This document shows positions 41,152-50,073 of a stretch of 64,000 nucleotides of DNA, one piece after another. A program made the translations under genes and the position numbers. Source of the stretch: Clostridiales bacterium (GTDB lineage: Bacteria > Bacillota > Clostridia > Christensenellales > Pumilibacteraceae); the NCBI GenBank assembly GCA_022508445.1, contig JAFLVG010000001.1, positions 186,001 through 250,000 of the forward strand. Direction: 5' to 3'. A model generated the notes under the pieces. The model searched no databases. It was not told where the DNA came from and was given only the letters and a program-made list of their open reading frames with translations. Within the stretch, counting starts at the first letter, position 1. Each line of letters starts with the position of its first letter.

Positions 41152-42087
41152 TCAGCTCTGACCGTCATGCACTTTGTCTGCGCCGTCATTTGCTTCGGGC
41201 ATTGCTTTGAGCCTTTTGTACCCGCCTATAAGCATATACAACCCGATAGCTAAAATCGCCGCAACGATGACGCCGCCGAGAAGCGGATTCATGACCTTGA
41301 CGAACATATTTTTCTTGGCGTTAAGCTCCTTGAACATCATCGCTTGAAGCGCGAACAAAGAAATAAGCGCGTCCGAAAAACTTATGTTCTTTACGGCGAT
41401 GAGCGACATGTCGTCTTGCTTTCTCACCTTTTTCATGTTGTAGACGGCAATACCCATTTTAATAAACGTGTACGCGGCAATGCCTGTGACGTACGCAACC
41501 GCACCGATAAAATAATTATAACTGTTGTCGTCGTTTATAGTGAGCCTGATTACGGGTATTATCGCCAATGCGAGCATGACAAGCACAATGCCGCAGTTAC
41601 TGTAAGCGCGTAGCTGTCTTTCCTCCGCATTCCTATCGTCCTTTCTGCCGTGAAGTCTTGCCGTTACCAACACCTCGACGCGCGGAAGCACAAGAAAAAT
41701 ATGATACCCGACAAGCGCACCCAGCCACTCCGAGTGTTCGAGAACGGCGATTAAAATTCCGAACGCGACGTACAGCAGATTGAAAATTACGGAACACGTC
41801 GCATAAACGAACGCGCGAGTATTGTAGCTTCTAAAAAATTCGCGCACCTTGGGCTTGTCCTTCACACGTTCGGGAACGCCTACGACAGTCAGCACGGCAT
41901 AAACCGAAAGCACGCCGAAAACAACCGCAACCAAATACACCGGCAATGCCCACATCTTCAAGCCCATGCCGAGATAGTAGAGAGTGATACTGCCAACAAG
42001 CGAAGCCACTCCCGCCGCCCATACCGTTATGCACATCCACATCGGCGGCTTTATCAAGAATTTGAGTATTTTGTTGCGCTTACTCAT
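41152..42087 (-). CDS. Membrane protein of unknown function
   Basis: A 311-residue protein with about eight hydrophobic helices and a positively charged N-terminus (MSKRNKILKFLIKPPMWM). No family recognised. An intracellular loop (about 150-165) carries RLHGRKDDRNAEERQ. A segment near 240 (MSLIAVKNISFSDALISLFALQAM) recurs in uncharacterised Clostridia membrane proteins. Start ATG 42087 is chosen because the promoter ends 9 nt upstream. An upstream TTG would fall before the predicted transcript start. It is a single-gene unit, transcribed toward the exporter genes. Confidence 0.65.
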   Translation of the reverse strand: MSKRNKILKFLIKPPMWMCITVWAAGVASLVGSITLYYLGMGLKMWALPVYLVAVVFGVLSVYAVLTVVGVPERVKDKPKVREFFRSYNTRAFVYATCSVIFNLLYVAFGILIAVLEHSEWLGALVGYHIFLVLPRVEVLVTARLHGRKDDRNAEERQLRAYSNCGIVLVMLALAIIPVIRLTINDDNSYNYFIGAVAYVTGIAAYTFIKMGIAVYNMKKVRKQDDMSLIAVKNISFSDALISLFALQAMMFKELNAKKNMFVKVMNPLLGGVIVAAILAIGLYMLIGGYKRLKAMPEANDGADKVHDGQS

Positions 42088-42096
42088 AGTCAAAAA

Positions 42097-42125
42097 AGTT
42101 TACAATATTTTATCTTCGAAGTCAA
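42097..42125 (-). promoter_or_regulatory. Promoter, near-leaderless geometry (membrane protein)
   Basis: Leftward: TTGACT (42120-42125), 17-bp spacer, TAAACT (42097-42102), then 9 nt and ATG at 42087. No ribosome-binding site. Confidence 0.65.
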
Positions 42126-42195
42126 GCGTAAATATTAAAGCTCAAAGCGTTCGATACAAAAATTCAAAATCGGCGCGCAAATTTACAAAAACGTA

Positions 42196-42224
42196 TTGAA
42201 TCGACAAATGCACTGTGTTATACT
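42196..42224 (+). promoter_or_regulatory. Promoter of the flavoprotein gene
   Basis: TTGAAT (42196-42201), 17-bp spacer, TATACT (42219-42224), then a short leader with AGAGGAAG before ATG 42242. This is an ordinary leadered promoter, a useful contrast with the neighbouring leaderless one. Confidence 0.7.
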
Positions 42225-42241
42225 ATCGCAAGAGGAAGAAT

Positions 42242-42736
42242 ATGGACGGGAAAAGTTTAACGGTCAAAGACAGAACTGCGATTTTGAGCAATCTTGACAG
42301 CTCGGGGATATTTGTAACTTGCGGACGGCAAAACCCCAACATAATGGTCACGCATTGGGGGACGCTCGGAAAGCTGTGGGGACGCGATGTTTTTACTCTT
42401 CCCATTCGCAGCAATAAATACTCATATCAAATCGTGACAAAGACAAAAAGCTTTGCGCTCAACGTTCCGGCACGCGACATGCGCAGAGAAATATCGCTTT
42501 GCGACACAATATCGGGATTCAACCGCAACAAGTTCGAGGCGCTCAACCTCCACCCCAAACGCGCACGCACGATAGAAGCGTACATATTGGGCGAATGCGG
42601 ACTGATTGTGGAATGCAACGTAATCGCCATGATTTCTCCCGAGTCGGTGGCCGAGCTTGCGGCAGGATTACCGCTCGGCGAAACCGCGCACACACTGTTT
42701 GTCGGAGAAGTCGCGGACGTTTACCGCTTGCGCTGA
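42242..42736 (+). CDS. Flavin-reductase-like (FMN-binding split-barrel) domain protein
   Basis: A 164-residue protein of the flavin reductase-like family. The pattern GIFVTCGRQNPNIMVTHWGT, then FTLPIRSNKYSYQIV and FALNVPAR near 90, fits the split barrel that binds FMN. Such proteins act as flavin reductases or unknown oxidoreductases. Start ATG 42242 has AGAGGAAG 4-6 nt upstream. Single-gene unit, followed by a bidirectional terminator. Confidence 0.8.
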   Translation: MDGKSLTVKDRTAILSNLDSSGIFVTCGRQNPNIMVTHWGTLGKLWGRDVFTLPIRSNKYSYQIVTKTKSFALNVPARDMRREISLCDTISGFNRNKFEALNLHPKRARTIEAYILGECGLIVECNVIAMISPESVAELAAGLPLGETAHTLFVGEVADVYRLR

Positions 42737-42760
42737 CCACATACATAATCGAACAAACTA

Positions 42761-42796
42761 AAACGGCGTTAACTCAAAAAGCAAACGCCGTTTTTT
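42761..42796. terminator. Bidirectional terminator between convergent genes
   Basis: Stem AAACGGCGTT (42761-42770) with AACGCCGTTT (42784-42793), 13-nt loop, six T to the right and A-rich left shoulder. Ends the flavoprotein gene and the convergent cyclophilin gene. Confidence 0.85.
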
Positions 42797-42817
42797 GTAT
42801 CAATAGTTTTGCGATAT

Positions 42818-43342
42818 TCAATCCTCGACGGTAATCGTCTTGATGACAATCGGATTGAACGGAATGTCGGAGAACTGCTGCCACCTTCCCGTTTTGACCT
42901 TGCCGTACCCCACCGCGACCTTGACGCTCTCTTCGTCCGCACATTTGCCGAACGCCGCATATTCGCCGTCGAGGTGCGGAGTGTCGGCTACGCAAATAAA
43001 GAACTGCGAGGACGCGCTGTCTTTTACCATTGTACGCGCCATAGATATCGTACCCTTTACGTGCTTGATCGGGTTGTTAACGCCGTTGCTCTTGAACTCG
43101 CCCTTGATTTGGCTGGATTCCTTTTGAAGCAGTCCGCGACGGTCATCCCACACAAATCCGCCGCCTTGGATCATAAAACCGTCAATCACGCGGTGAAAGC
43201 ACAATCCGTCGTAAAAATGCGCCTTGCAAAGCCCCACAAAGTTTGAAACGGAAATCGGCGCATACTCGGGATACAATTCGAGATTGATAACGTTCCCGTC
43301 GGTAAATTCGATTTTTGCCTTTATGATTTTATTGATTTCCAT
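42818..43342 (-). CDS. Cyclophilin-type peptidyl-prolyl isomerase
   Basis: A 174-residue cyclophilin without signal peptide. Motifs: PISVSNFVGLCKAHFYDGLC, FHRVIDGFMIQGGG (residues 49-62) with the catalytic Arg, ISMARTMVKDSASSQFFICV near 100-118, and YAAFGKC. It assists folding in the cytoplasm. Its own promoter lies inside the 3' end of dusB: TTGACA (43383-43388), 18-bp spacer, TATAAT (43359-43364). Ribosome-binding site AAGGAGG. Confidence 0.93.
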   Translation of the reverse strand: MEINKIIKAKIEFTDGNVINLELYPEYAPISVSNFVGLCKAHFYDGLCFHRVIDGFMIQGGGFVWDDRRGLLQKESSQIKGEFKSNGVNNPIKHVKGTISMARTMVKDSASSQFFICVADTPHLDGEYAAFGKCADEESVKVAVGYGKVKTGRWQQFSDIPFNPIVIKTITVED

Positions 43343-43358
43343 GATGTCCTCCTTTTAA

Positions 43359-43388
43359 ATTATATCACGGTTCTTTCGGCTCTGTCAA
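43359..43388 (-). promoter_or_regulatory. Promoter of the cyclophilin gene, inside dusB
   Basis: TTGACA (43383-43388), 18-bp spacer, TATAAT (43359-43364), leftward, overlapping the last codons and stop of dusB. Confidence 0.65.
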
Positions 43389-44268
43389 GAGCGGTTAAAA
43401 CTTCTTTGACGCACACCGCGCGGTTCACTTCGTCGCGAAGCGCCTTGCCGCCGCGCATGCCCTTGAAATAGTGTACGAAAAACTTGCGCGCTTGTATGAC
43501 GGTGTAACGCTCGTCGAAGTATTTTGTAAGAAGCTCCAAATGCCGCCTGGCAATCTCGAACGGGTTTGATTCTTTACCCGAAAATACAGCAGGATTGTTT
43601 AGCGCCGCACGCCCTATCATGACCGCCGCAAACGGCGGTTTCGCCTCGCAGTCCGTAAGGTCGCCGTTGACTATTATCGGAATGCTTGACGTGCGCGCTA
43701 TTTTTTCTATCTCCGAATAATCGGCGTTACCGGCATACCGCTGTTCGGCGTACCTGCCGTGAACAGCCACCGCCGCCGCGCCTGCTTGCTCTACGCTTTC
43801 TATAAGCTCGGCAGCTTGATTGTTGCCTGTATTATAGCCCAGTCGCGTTTTTACCGTTATCGGCTTATCTGTCGCGTTTACGAGCGCGCGAACGATATCG
43901 CCTGCACGCTTCGGATCGTTAAGGAGCGCCGCGCCGTCGCCGTTTTTTACAATCTTCGGCATGGGACAGCCCATGTTAACGTCGATGATATCGCTTTCGA
44001 TGACCTCCGCCGCGCGCGAAAAATCATCGGGATTGCTCCCAAAAACTTGAACGCACGACGGCGTTTCGAACGGCGACAGTCGCATCAGCTCGCGCGTAGC
44101 TTTGTTGCCGTGGTCGAGTCCGCGCACCGATACCATTTCGGTCACGGTAAGCCCTGCGCCGCATTCCTTACAAAGCTCGCGGAACGCGATGTCGGTATAC
44201 CCTGCCATGGGCGCGAGAATTCCGCCGCGTATTTCGTATTTGCCTATATAAAAAGACCGGCACGTCAT
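43360..44268 (-). CDS. dusB: tRNA-dihydrouridine synthase
   Basis: A 302-residue flavoenzyme that reduces uridine to dihydrouridine in tRNA D-loops. Motifs: LAPMAGYTDIAFRELCKECG (residues 17-36), DVNMGCPMPKIVKNGDGAAL with the catalytic Cys near 98, VKTRLGYN near 140, VHGRYAEQRYAG near 170, VNGDLTD near 200 and MIGRAALNNP near 220. Start overlaps the mazG stop by 4 nt. Confidence 0.93.
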   Translation of the reverse strand: MTCRSFYIGKYEIRGGILAPMAGYTDIAFRELCKECGAGLTVTEMVSVRGLDHGNKATRELMRLSPFETPSCVQVFGSNPDDFSRAAEVIESDIIDVNMGCPMPKIVKNGDGAALLNDPKRAGDIVRALVNATDKPITVKTRLGYNTGNNQAAELIESVEQAGAAAVAVHGRYAEQRYAGNADYSEIEKIARTSSIPIIVNGDLTDCEAKPPFAAVMIGRAALNNPAVFSGKESNPFEIARRHLELLTKYFDERYTVIQARKFFVHYFKGMRGGKALRDEVNRAVCVKEVLTALDRAERTVI

Positions 44269-45131
44269 AGCGACTCGATTTTTTGCTTGACGAGCTTATT
44301 GAGCTCGACCTCCGCGTCCTTGCCGCTGTCCGAAAGAAGTGCCGCGCAAGCGGCGATAGCCTTTGCGTAATCCCCACTGTTGAGCGCGCTTTCGAGGTCG
44401 GCTTGGGGATTTACATATTCGCCTGCCTTTTTTAGCTTTTTGTGCGTTTTTTGGCACAAAAGCAGTGACGGGAAATTTTCGGGCAGTTTTTGAAGTTGCG
44501 ACTTGACAGTGTCGTAATGCTTTTCTATTCCCTTGTTCTTTTCCCAAAGCGACAACGCGTCATCGGCGCTTCCTGCGCTATCCGAGCCGAATATGAACGT
44601 ATGTCTGCCTATCAGCTTTTTACACAGTCCGTCGCAGACGTCGTCGAAGTCGAACTCGCCCGTTCTTCGCGATATATCGGAATGAAGCAATGATTGCAAA
44701 AGCACGTCGCCGAACTCCTCGCACATATTGGGCAGGTCGCGCTTGTCTATCGCGTCTACCGCCTCGTAAGCCTCTTCTATCATGTTGATACGAATGCTGT
44801 CGTGCGTCTGCGCACGGTCCCACGGACAGCCGTCGCCCTCGCGCGTCAGCCGCGCAGTTACGCGCATCGCGTCGGCGGCGTTGTACCGTTTTTTCGAAAA
44901 TTCGGGCTGAGCGCAAATTTCGATAACGTCACCGCATTTAAGCGTGCAAAGGTTTGCCGCAACGCCGTCCGCCGTGACCTCGATATCGCCGTAAAGCTTT
45001 ATCAGCTTTGCCTTGACCTTTTCGAACTGGCCGCCGATATCGAACACGCAAAGGTCGATCGAAGTGTCGATTATCGGTGCGGAGAGAAACGTCTTTCCGT
45101 CAAGCGTCAATATATTCTTTCTTTCTTTCAT
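44265..45131 (-). CDS. mazG: MazG-family nucleotide pyrophosphohydrolase with N-terminal extension
   Basis: A 288-residue protein. Residues 1-95 form an extra domain without recognised family. Residues 105-180 are the MazG domain (LTREGDGCPWDRAQTHDSIR, then EEAYEAVDAIDKRDLPNMCEEFGDVLLQ) with the EExxE...ExxD metal ligands. It should hydrolyse non-canonical NTPs. In many Bacillota MazG is fused to a methylase domain. Here the partner is different. It follows pepF by 36 nt and is coupled to dusB. Confidence 0.85.
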   Translation of the reverse strand: MKERKNILTLDGKTFLSAPIIDTSIDLCVFDIGGQFEKVKAKLIKLYGDIEVTADGVAANLCTLKCGDVIEICAQPEFSKKRYNAADAMRVTARLTREGDGCPWDRAQTHDSIRINMIEEAYEAVDAIDKRDLPNMCEEFGDVLLQSLLHSDISRRTGEFDFDDVCDGLCKKLIGRHTFIFGSDSAGSADDALSLWEKNKGIEKHYDTVKSQLQKLPENFPSLLLCQKTHKKLKKAGEYVNPQADLESALNSGDYAKAIAACAALLSDSGKDAEVELNKLVKQKIESL

Positions 45132-45167
45132 AAGTGTACCGTCCGAAGTGTTAAATCGATGAGCGTC

Positions 45168-46862
45168 CTATCTGCCCAAATCCTCGATATGGTTTTTAAC
45201 TTGCTTGCACAGATTTTTGAGCGCGTCCGAAGCGAACGGGCTTTTCAGCCCTGCGTCACTTGCAAGCTCGTCAATGTTCTTTGTGCCGCCTGCCTCGACG
45301 AGATCGAGATATCTTTTGAGCGCGTCATCGAAATTATCTTTTGCCAGCTCGCCGAACTGCAACGCCAAGCAGGTGGATAAGCAATAGTCGATATAATAGA
45401 ACGGCGATTCGTAGATGTGCCGCTGATACTGCCATCTTCCGCCCTCGCTAATAAACGGAACGTCAGACATGTCAACATACGGGCGGAACTCGCGTTCGAG
45501 TTTGAGCCACAGCTCGCGCCGCGCTTTGGGCGTCATATCTGGATGCTCGTAAACGAGCTGTTGAAAATAATCGACGGTAACGCCGTAAGGCAAAAAGTTG
45601 AGCGCGTCGAAAATCTGCTGGTACGTCGCTTGCTTTTCGCGCTCGCCGTAAAAATACGCGTTATACTTATTGCACAGCGCTTCCATGCTCATGGAATGGG
45701 TTTCTGCCGTTTCCATGCCGCCCACCAAAATATCGGAATCTATCTTGTTTTCATAAGCACGCTTAAATGCATACGCGTGCCCGAACTCGTGCGTCAAAAC
45801 GCCGACGTCGTCCATCGTTCCGTTGAAGTTGGCGAATATGAACGGCTGACCGTAAGAGTAAAGAATCTCGGCGTATCCGCCGCCGGCCTTGCCGTCACGC
45901 GAGGCGTAGTCGATAGCCTCCGCCTCGCACATCTCCTTGAAGAACGCACCGAGCGTGGGATTCATTTCGTCATACATCTCTTGCGCCGCAGTGAATAGGT
46001 CTTTCGCCGTGCCCTTGGGATCGATGTTGCCTCCCTCGATATATATGTCGTTGTCGTAAATATGAATACTGTTTAATCCGAGCCGCGACGCAAGCTCCGC
46101 TTTGAGCTTGATAAGAGTCGGCACCACGTCGCTTTTGACCGAATTGCGAAAAACCTCAATCTGCTTTCTGCCGTAGCCAATATGCCCGACGCGCAGATCG
46201 CCCATTTCGACAAAGCTGTCAAACCCCATCTTTTTCGCCATAGCGGTGCGCACCTTGACTAAACGGTCGTAAATGGAGTCGAGCTTATCTTGAACTGTGA
46301 GTAGCGTTTCGCCTATAACAGTGAACGCTTTTTTGCGCGTTTCGCGATTTTTATCCTTGCAAAAACCGTGCATTTCGCCGAGCGTAACTTTTTTGCCGTT
46401 CCACGGATAAGTAAGCTCGGCAAGCAGCTTGCTGTACTCTGTCGTCAGCTTGTTTTCCTCTACGCAATCCTCGACGATCTTATCGTCCATTATACGAAGG
46501 TCGGCTTTTATCTTTTCCACGATGAGCGGATTGATGACTTTACCGAGCTTTTTCGCATGAGGCGACGCCATGAGCGCACGGTGGAACTCGGCGGACTTCG
46601 CCCAAAGCTTGGGCAAGTTCTCGTCGTAGTAATCTTGCTCGCCCGAGTAAAATTTGTCGCGCACGTCTAACGTATGCCGTATCATCGCAAGGCTTACCGC
46701 GGTGCTGAAATCGGTAATGTACGCGTTAAGCTCCTCGCGAACTGCGGCAAGCGCGCGTTCATCCGATGCCAATCCAAGCTTTTTAATCAGCCCGTCTACA
46801 AACTCGACCGCGGCGTCCACGTCCACGCGATTGTACTCGTATTCGGAAATTTTTTTAATCAT
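45168..46862 (-). CDS. pepF: M3-family oligoendopeptidase (PepF-like)
   Basis: A 564-residue cytoplasmic metallopeptidase. The zinc motif HEFGHAYAF lies near 365 and the third ligand in ETAETHSMSMEA near 395. Downstream helices are of M3 type (QHIYESPFYYIDYCLS). It degrades short peptides. Start ATG has AAGGAGTGAG upstream. Its promoter lies inside the terminator of the upstream amylase gene. Confidence 0.9.
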   Translation of the reverse strand: MIKKISEYEYNRVDVDAAVEFVDGLIKKLGLASDERALAAVREELNAYITDFSTAVSLAMIRHTLDVRDKFYSGEQDYYDENLPKLWAKSAEFHRALMASPHAKKLGKVINPLIVEKIKADLRIMDDKIVEDCVEENKLTTEYSKLLAELTYPWNGKKVTLGEMHGFCKDKNRETRKKAFTVIGETLLTVQDKLDSIYDRLVKVRTAMAKKMGFDSFVEMGDLRVGHIGYGRKQIEVFRNSVKSDVVPTLIKLKAELASRLGLNSIHIYDNDIYIEGGNIDPKGTAKDLFTAAQEMYDEMNPTLGAFFKEMCEAEAIDYASRDGKAGGGYAEILYSYGQPFIFANFNGTMDDVGVLTHEFGHAYAFKRAYENKIDSDILVGGMETAETHSMSMEALCNKYNAYFYGEREKQATYQQIFDALNFLPYGVTVDYFQQLVYEHPDMTPKARRELWLKLEREFRPYVDMSDVPFISEGGRWQYQRHIYESPFYYIDYCLSTCLALQFGELAKDNFDDALKRYLDLVEAGGTKNIDELASDAGLKSPFASDALKNLCKQVKNHIEDLGR

Positions 46863-46893
46863 TGCTCACTCCTTAATTCATATCGCATAAAAG

Positions 46894-46922
46894 ATTATAC
46901 GAAAAAGCCGCGCAAAAGTCAA
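46894..46922 (-). promoter_or_regulatory. Promoter of pepF, embedded in a terminator
   Basis: TTGACT (46917-46922), 17-bp spacer, TATAAT (46894-46899), leftward. The -35 box is in the loop and the spacer includes the 3' arm and U-tract of the preceding terminator. Confidence 0.7.
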
Positions 46923-46937
46923 TTGTCTTGCGCGGCT
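46906..46937 (-). terminator. Terminator of the Wzz/GH13 unit, overlapping the pepF promoter
   Basis: A 10-bp perfect stem (AGCCGCGCAA 46906-46915 with 46928-46937), 12-nt loop, then TTTTTCG on the leftward side, 15 nt past the GH13 stop. Confidence 0.8.
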
Positions 46938-46951
46938 CACATAGTATGCGT

Positions 46952-48493
46952 TTAACCGAAAACAGTTAGCGAAATGGGCGGAACGGTCACTCCGCCTTTT
47001 GCCGCTTTTGCTTCCTTGCCTACGGCGAAAATGACGTTTGAGTTGGGCGAAATATCGACTGCCACAGTCTGTTTGACTTTGAGCGGATTGACGACTACTG
47101 TCAGTGCTCCGCGCTTATACACTAGCGGCTCCGCGCCTTTTGCGTGAACAAACTCGAAATCGGTCGAGGTAAACTCCTTGCGGCTCTTACGGAATTCCAA
47201 AAACGATTTCATAAAATTAAGAAACGACTTCTTATCTTTGGTCTGCGCCGCAACGTTTATCTGTTTGTCGATTGTGGCCGGCAAGAACGTCTTGTCAGCA
47301 GTCGAAAATCCGGCGTTCTTTTCGTCGCTCCACTGCATGGGCGTTCTCGATCCGGTGCGTTGAAAGCCGCATTCGACCGACGGCATGCCTTTCATGTATG
47401 TCATGCCTATCTCGTCGCCGTAATAGATAAACGGAACGCCGGGCAATGTGAACAGCGTCGCGTATATCACTTTCAACTGTTCTTGCGAATACTTGGGTGC
47501 AAGACGAGGCGTGTCGTGGTTACAGCTTATAAGCGCGATATAACCGTCGTTCTTTATAGCATTGTACCAATTGCCGAAATCGTTTGCGAATTTTGAGCAA
47601 TCGCCCGAGCCGTCCGCGTCGAAATAACTGATATTCTTGCCGCTTTCATCCTCCATGCGCATGAGCAAGCTGTACGGATTGCCGCGATGGTCGAGCATGA
47701 AGTCTGCGTGGAATCCGGCACGAATGGCTTGCGGATTGGACCATTCGGAAACAAGTACCGCGTCCGGATATTCGTTATCGAGCATCGTCCTTATCTCGCG
47801 CCAAATCTCGCTCGTTGCCGGCTTTTCACTCTGACTGCCGTCGTTCTTCACGAGGGAGTCAGCCATATCCACGCGGAAACCGTCCGCGCCGCGGTCGAGC
47901 CAATACCTAATGACCGACTTCAACCACTCGCGCGTTTTAAGCGCCGCCTCGGACTTATAAGACATCTGCCATGCCGGCTCGTCTATACGGTTAAACCCGT
48001 AATTGAGCGCAGGCTGTGTGGAGAAAAAGTTGACGATACTGCTGCCGTTCCTGTCAAACCTGCCCGAGTTATTTTTAAAGCCCTGCGGACAAGCCCACGG
48101 ATCGTTCGTCCAGATATACCTGTCGTACATCTCGTTGGGAATGTTGGACGCGCTCTTGATAAAGTCGGGGTGTTCCTCGGACGTGTGACCTGGCACGAGA
48201 TCGAGTATTACCTTTAATCCCTTTGAGTGCGCCGTGCCTATAAACTCGTCAAAGTCCTCTTCCGATCCGAAGCGCGGCGAAACCTTGAAGTAATCGCGCA
48301 CGTCGTAGCCTCCGTCCTTGAACGGCGAATCGTAGTGCGGATTGAGCCAAATCGCATTGCAACCGAGCGACTTGATATAGTCGAGCTTGCTCGTAATGCC
48401 TTTAAAGTCGCCGTATCCGTCGCCGTTACTGTCCATGAATGAGTTGGGGTAGATTTCGTAAAATACCGCCGATTTCAACCATGCGCTAATCAT
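46952..48493 (-). CDS. GH13 alpha-glucosidase/amylase-type enzyme
   Basis: A 513-residue cytoplasmic GH13 enzyme (no signal peptide). Motifs: VFYEIYPNSFMDSNGDGYGD near the start, DLVPGHTS near 97, GFRVDMADS with nucleophile Asp near 205, VSEW with acid/base Glu near 250, SCNHDTPR with third Asp near 320, then PGVPFIYYGDEIGM. The DSNGDGYGD calcium-site-like start and the overall length are typical of oligo-1,6-glucosidase/trehalose-synthase-like members. Substrate likely a short alpha-glucan. It is transcribed with the Wzz-like gene (50-nt gap). ATG has AGGAGAG. Confidence 0.88.
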   Translation of the reverse strand: MISAWLKSAVFYEIYPNSFMDSNGDGYGDFKGITSKLDYIKSLGCNAIWLNPHYDSPFKDGGYDVRDYFKVSPRFGSEEDFDEFIGTAHSKGLKVILDLVPGHTSEEHPDFIKSASNIPNEMYDRYIWTNDPWACPQGFKNNSGRFDRNGSSIVNFFSTQPALNYGFNRIDEPAWQMSYKSEAALKTREWLKSVIRYWLDRGADGFRVDMADSLVKNDGSQSEKPATSEIWREIRTMLDNEYPDAVLVSEWSNPQAIRAGFHADFMLDHRGNPYSLLMRMEDESGKNISYFDADGSGDCSKFANDFGNWYNAIKNDGYIALISCNHDTPRLAPKYSQEQLKVIYATLFTLPGVPFIYYGDEIGMTYMKGMPSVECGFQRTGSRTPMQWSDEKNAGFSTADKTFLPATIDKQINVAAQTKDKKSFLNFMKSFLEFRKSRKEFTSTDFEFVHAKGAEPLVYKRGALTVVVNPLKVKQTVAVDISPNSNVIFAVGKEAKAAKGGVTVPPISLTVFG

Positions 48494-48543
48494 AGCTCAC
48501 TCTCCTAAAATCAATTCGATTTATATCTTTCTTGTGCTGTCGC

Positions 48544-49959
48544 TTATTTTGCCGATTCTGCTTGTTTCTCGTCCGTCTTTTGTGCAGTCTCCGCGGCTGC
48601 ATTCGCCTTTGTTATCTTGACGATTGTGACTATGCCTGCGGCGACAACGCCGGCGATTATTGCGACGATATAGACCACCCAAAGACTGAAATCAATAGAT
48701 CTTCTTGTCACAATCGGCGATTGAATTTGTCTTACGGACGAGGACAAGAACGTCGATTTATAGTGTTCTTGAACCTTGCGCACAAACTCAGTCGTTTGTG
48801 TTTCAAGCTCCGAAAGCGTTTCGATTGCCGAATCTATAAGCGCCTTATCCGTAGCGCTTGATTCTTCGTTCAATTTTTCGAGCCGCGTGTCGATATTTTT
48901 AATCTTGATTTCATAATCGAGTACTTGATTGTTCGCCTCGTTTAATTTGTCGATATAGATTAACAATTCGGGCGGATATTTAACATTCTCGATATGAATA
49001 CCGCCGTTATCCGTTGTTTCGGTATTGGGTTTGATTTTATCAATCAATTCTTTTAACGAAACGATATAACTCTTCAAAGGTTCGAGCTTATTGTTTATCT
49101 CGGTCTTGCTTGCGTTAAGCGCGTTTCGCGCCGTTTCCTTGTCGCGCCAGATATTGTTGGATGTAATATATGCGTTAAACAATACGTATTTGCCCGAAAT
49201 GATATTATATTCGCTCAGCAATTGATTAAACGTCACAGTGCTTGCCGCCGAAGACGACTCCGATATTCTCGTGAGATACGTCTTGACCGAATCAAGCGAC
49301 ATAGTATACATATCATAGATATCGAAAAATTCGTACTGTTCGTTTTCGGCTAGCGTAAACACGCTTGTTAAGAACATATCGCTCTTTGCAAAACGGCTTT
49401 GAAAATCCGCATAAAAGCTCGCAACTATCTTGTTGAGCAATGTTTTCGCTTGATCATCCGAAAGTCCGAGTTCTTCCGGATCGGAAATGATTATGTTGAA
49501 CCGCGTGGGAATCATCGTGTAATTGCGGAGCCTGTTAGCGGCGTCTTTATCTCCGTTTGCCGCCGCCTCTTTAAGGCGGACGTACTCGTCCGTTTCCACG
49601 CCCTCGACGCGCATCTTGCTGCGCAGCTTCGAAATATCTTTTATAACGCCGCCGAGATTGCCGGACTGTACGGCGTTATTGAGAACAGTCGTGGAAATTA
49701 TGCTGTCGGTGTCAAGCATGCCGCCGTTCGGATCGAGCCCATTTTCTATGCCGTCGTAAATAAATTCAATCGACGTCTGCGCAACCGGTTCCGATTTATA
49801 AAATACTTTAATCGGCACTGCAACGGCCGTCGCAATCAAAACCAGCGTTACGGCGTATATAATCATTCGCAACCAGCTTTTTTTGAAAAAGTGTCCGACC
49901 TTTTTAAACGTAATGCCTTCTTCGTTTTCGTCTTCCGCGTAAGCGTAGTCCTGGTTCAT
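48544..49959 (-). CDS. Wzz-like chain-length-determinant/polysaccharide membrane protein
   Basis: A 471-residue membrane protein with Wzz architecture: short cytoplasmic N-terminus, helix 1 (about 33-55), a long extracytoplasmic helical region (55-425) with predicted coiled coil near 285-400, helix 2 (about 430-455), and a cytoplasmic Ala/Lys-rich tail. Wzz proteins regulate length of exported polysaccharide and often partner with a tyrosine kinase, but no kinase or glycosyltransferase is next to it. It has a good promoter and AAAGGAG. Coupled to a GH13 gene. Confidence 0.7.
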   Translation of the reverse strand: MNQDYAYAEDENEEGITFKKVGHFFKKSWLRMIIYAVTLVLIATAVAVPIKVFYKSEPVAQTSIEFIYDGIENGLDPNGGMLDTDSIISTTVLNNAVQSGNLGGVIKDISKLRSKMRVEGVETDEYVRLKEAAANGDKDAANRLRNYTMIPTRFNIIISDPEELGLSDDQAKTLLNKIVASFYADFQSRFAKSDMFLTSVFTLAENEQYEFFDIYDMYTMSLDSVKTYLTRISESSSAASTVTFNQLLSEYNIISGKYVLFNAYITSNNIWRDKETARNALNASKTEINNKLEPLKSYIVSLKELIDKIKPNTETTDNGGIHIENVKYPPELLIYIDKLNEANNQVLDYEIKIKNIDTRLEKLNEESSATDKALIDSAIETLSELETQTTEFVRKVQEHYKSTFLSSSVRQIQSPIVTRRSIDFSLWVVYIVAIIAGVVAAGIVTIVKITKANAAAETAQKTDEKQAESAK

Positions 49960-49991
49960 AACAACTCCTTTGATATCATTTGTGTAGTGTT

Positions 49992-50020
49992 AGTATATCA
50001 CCGATTCCAATGAAAATCAA
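49992..50020 (-). promoter_or_regulatory. Promoter of the Wzz/GH13 unit
   Basis: Leftward: TTGATT (50015-50020), 17-bp spacer, TATACT (49992-49997). The leader is about 25 nt and carries AAAGGAG. Confidence 0.75.
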
Positions 50021-50073
50021 CAAATTCACATCGCATAATAGTATTTTTGGTTAAAGCACATACTATGCTTATC

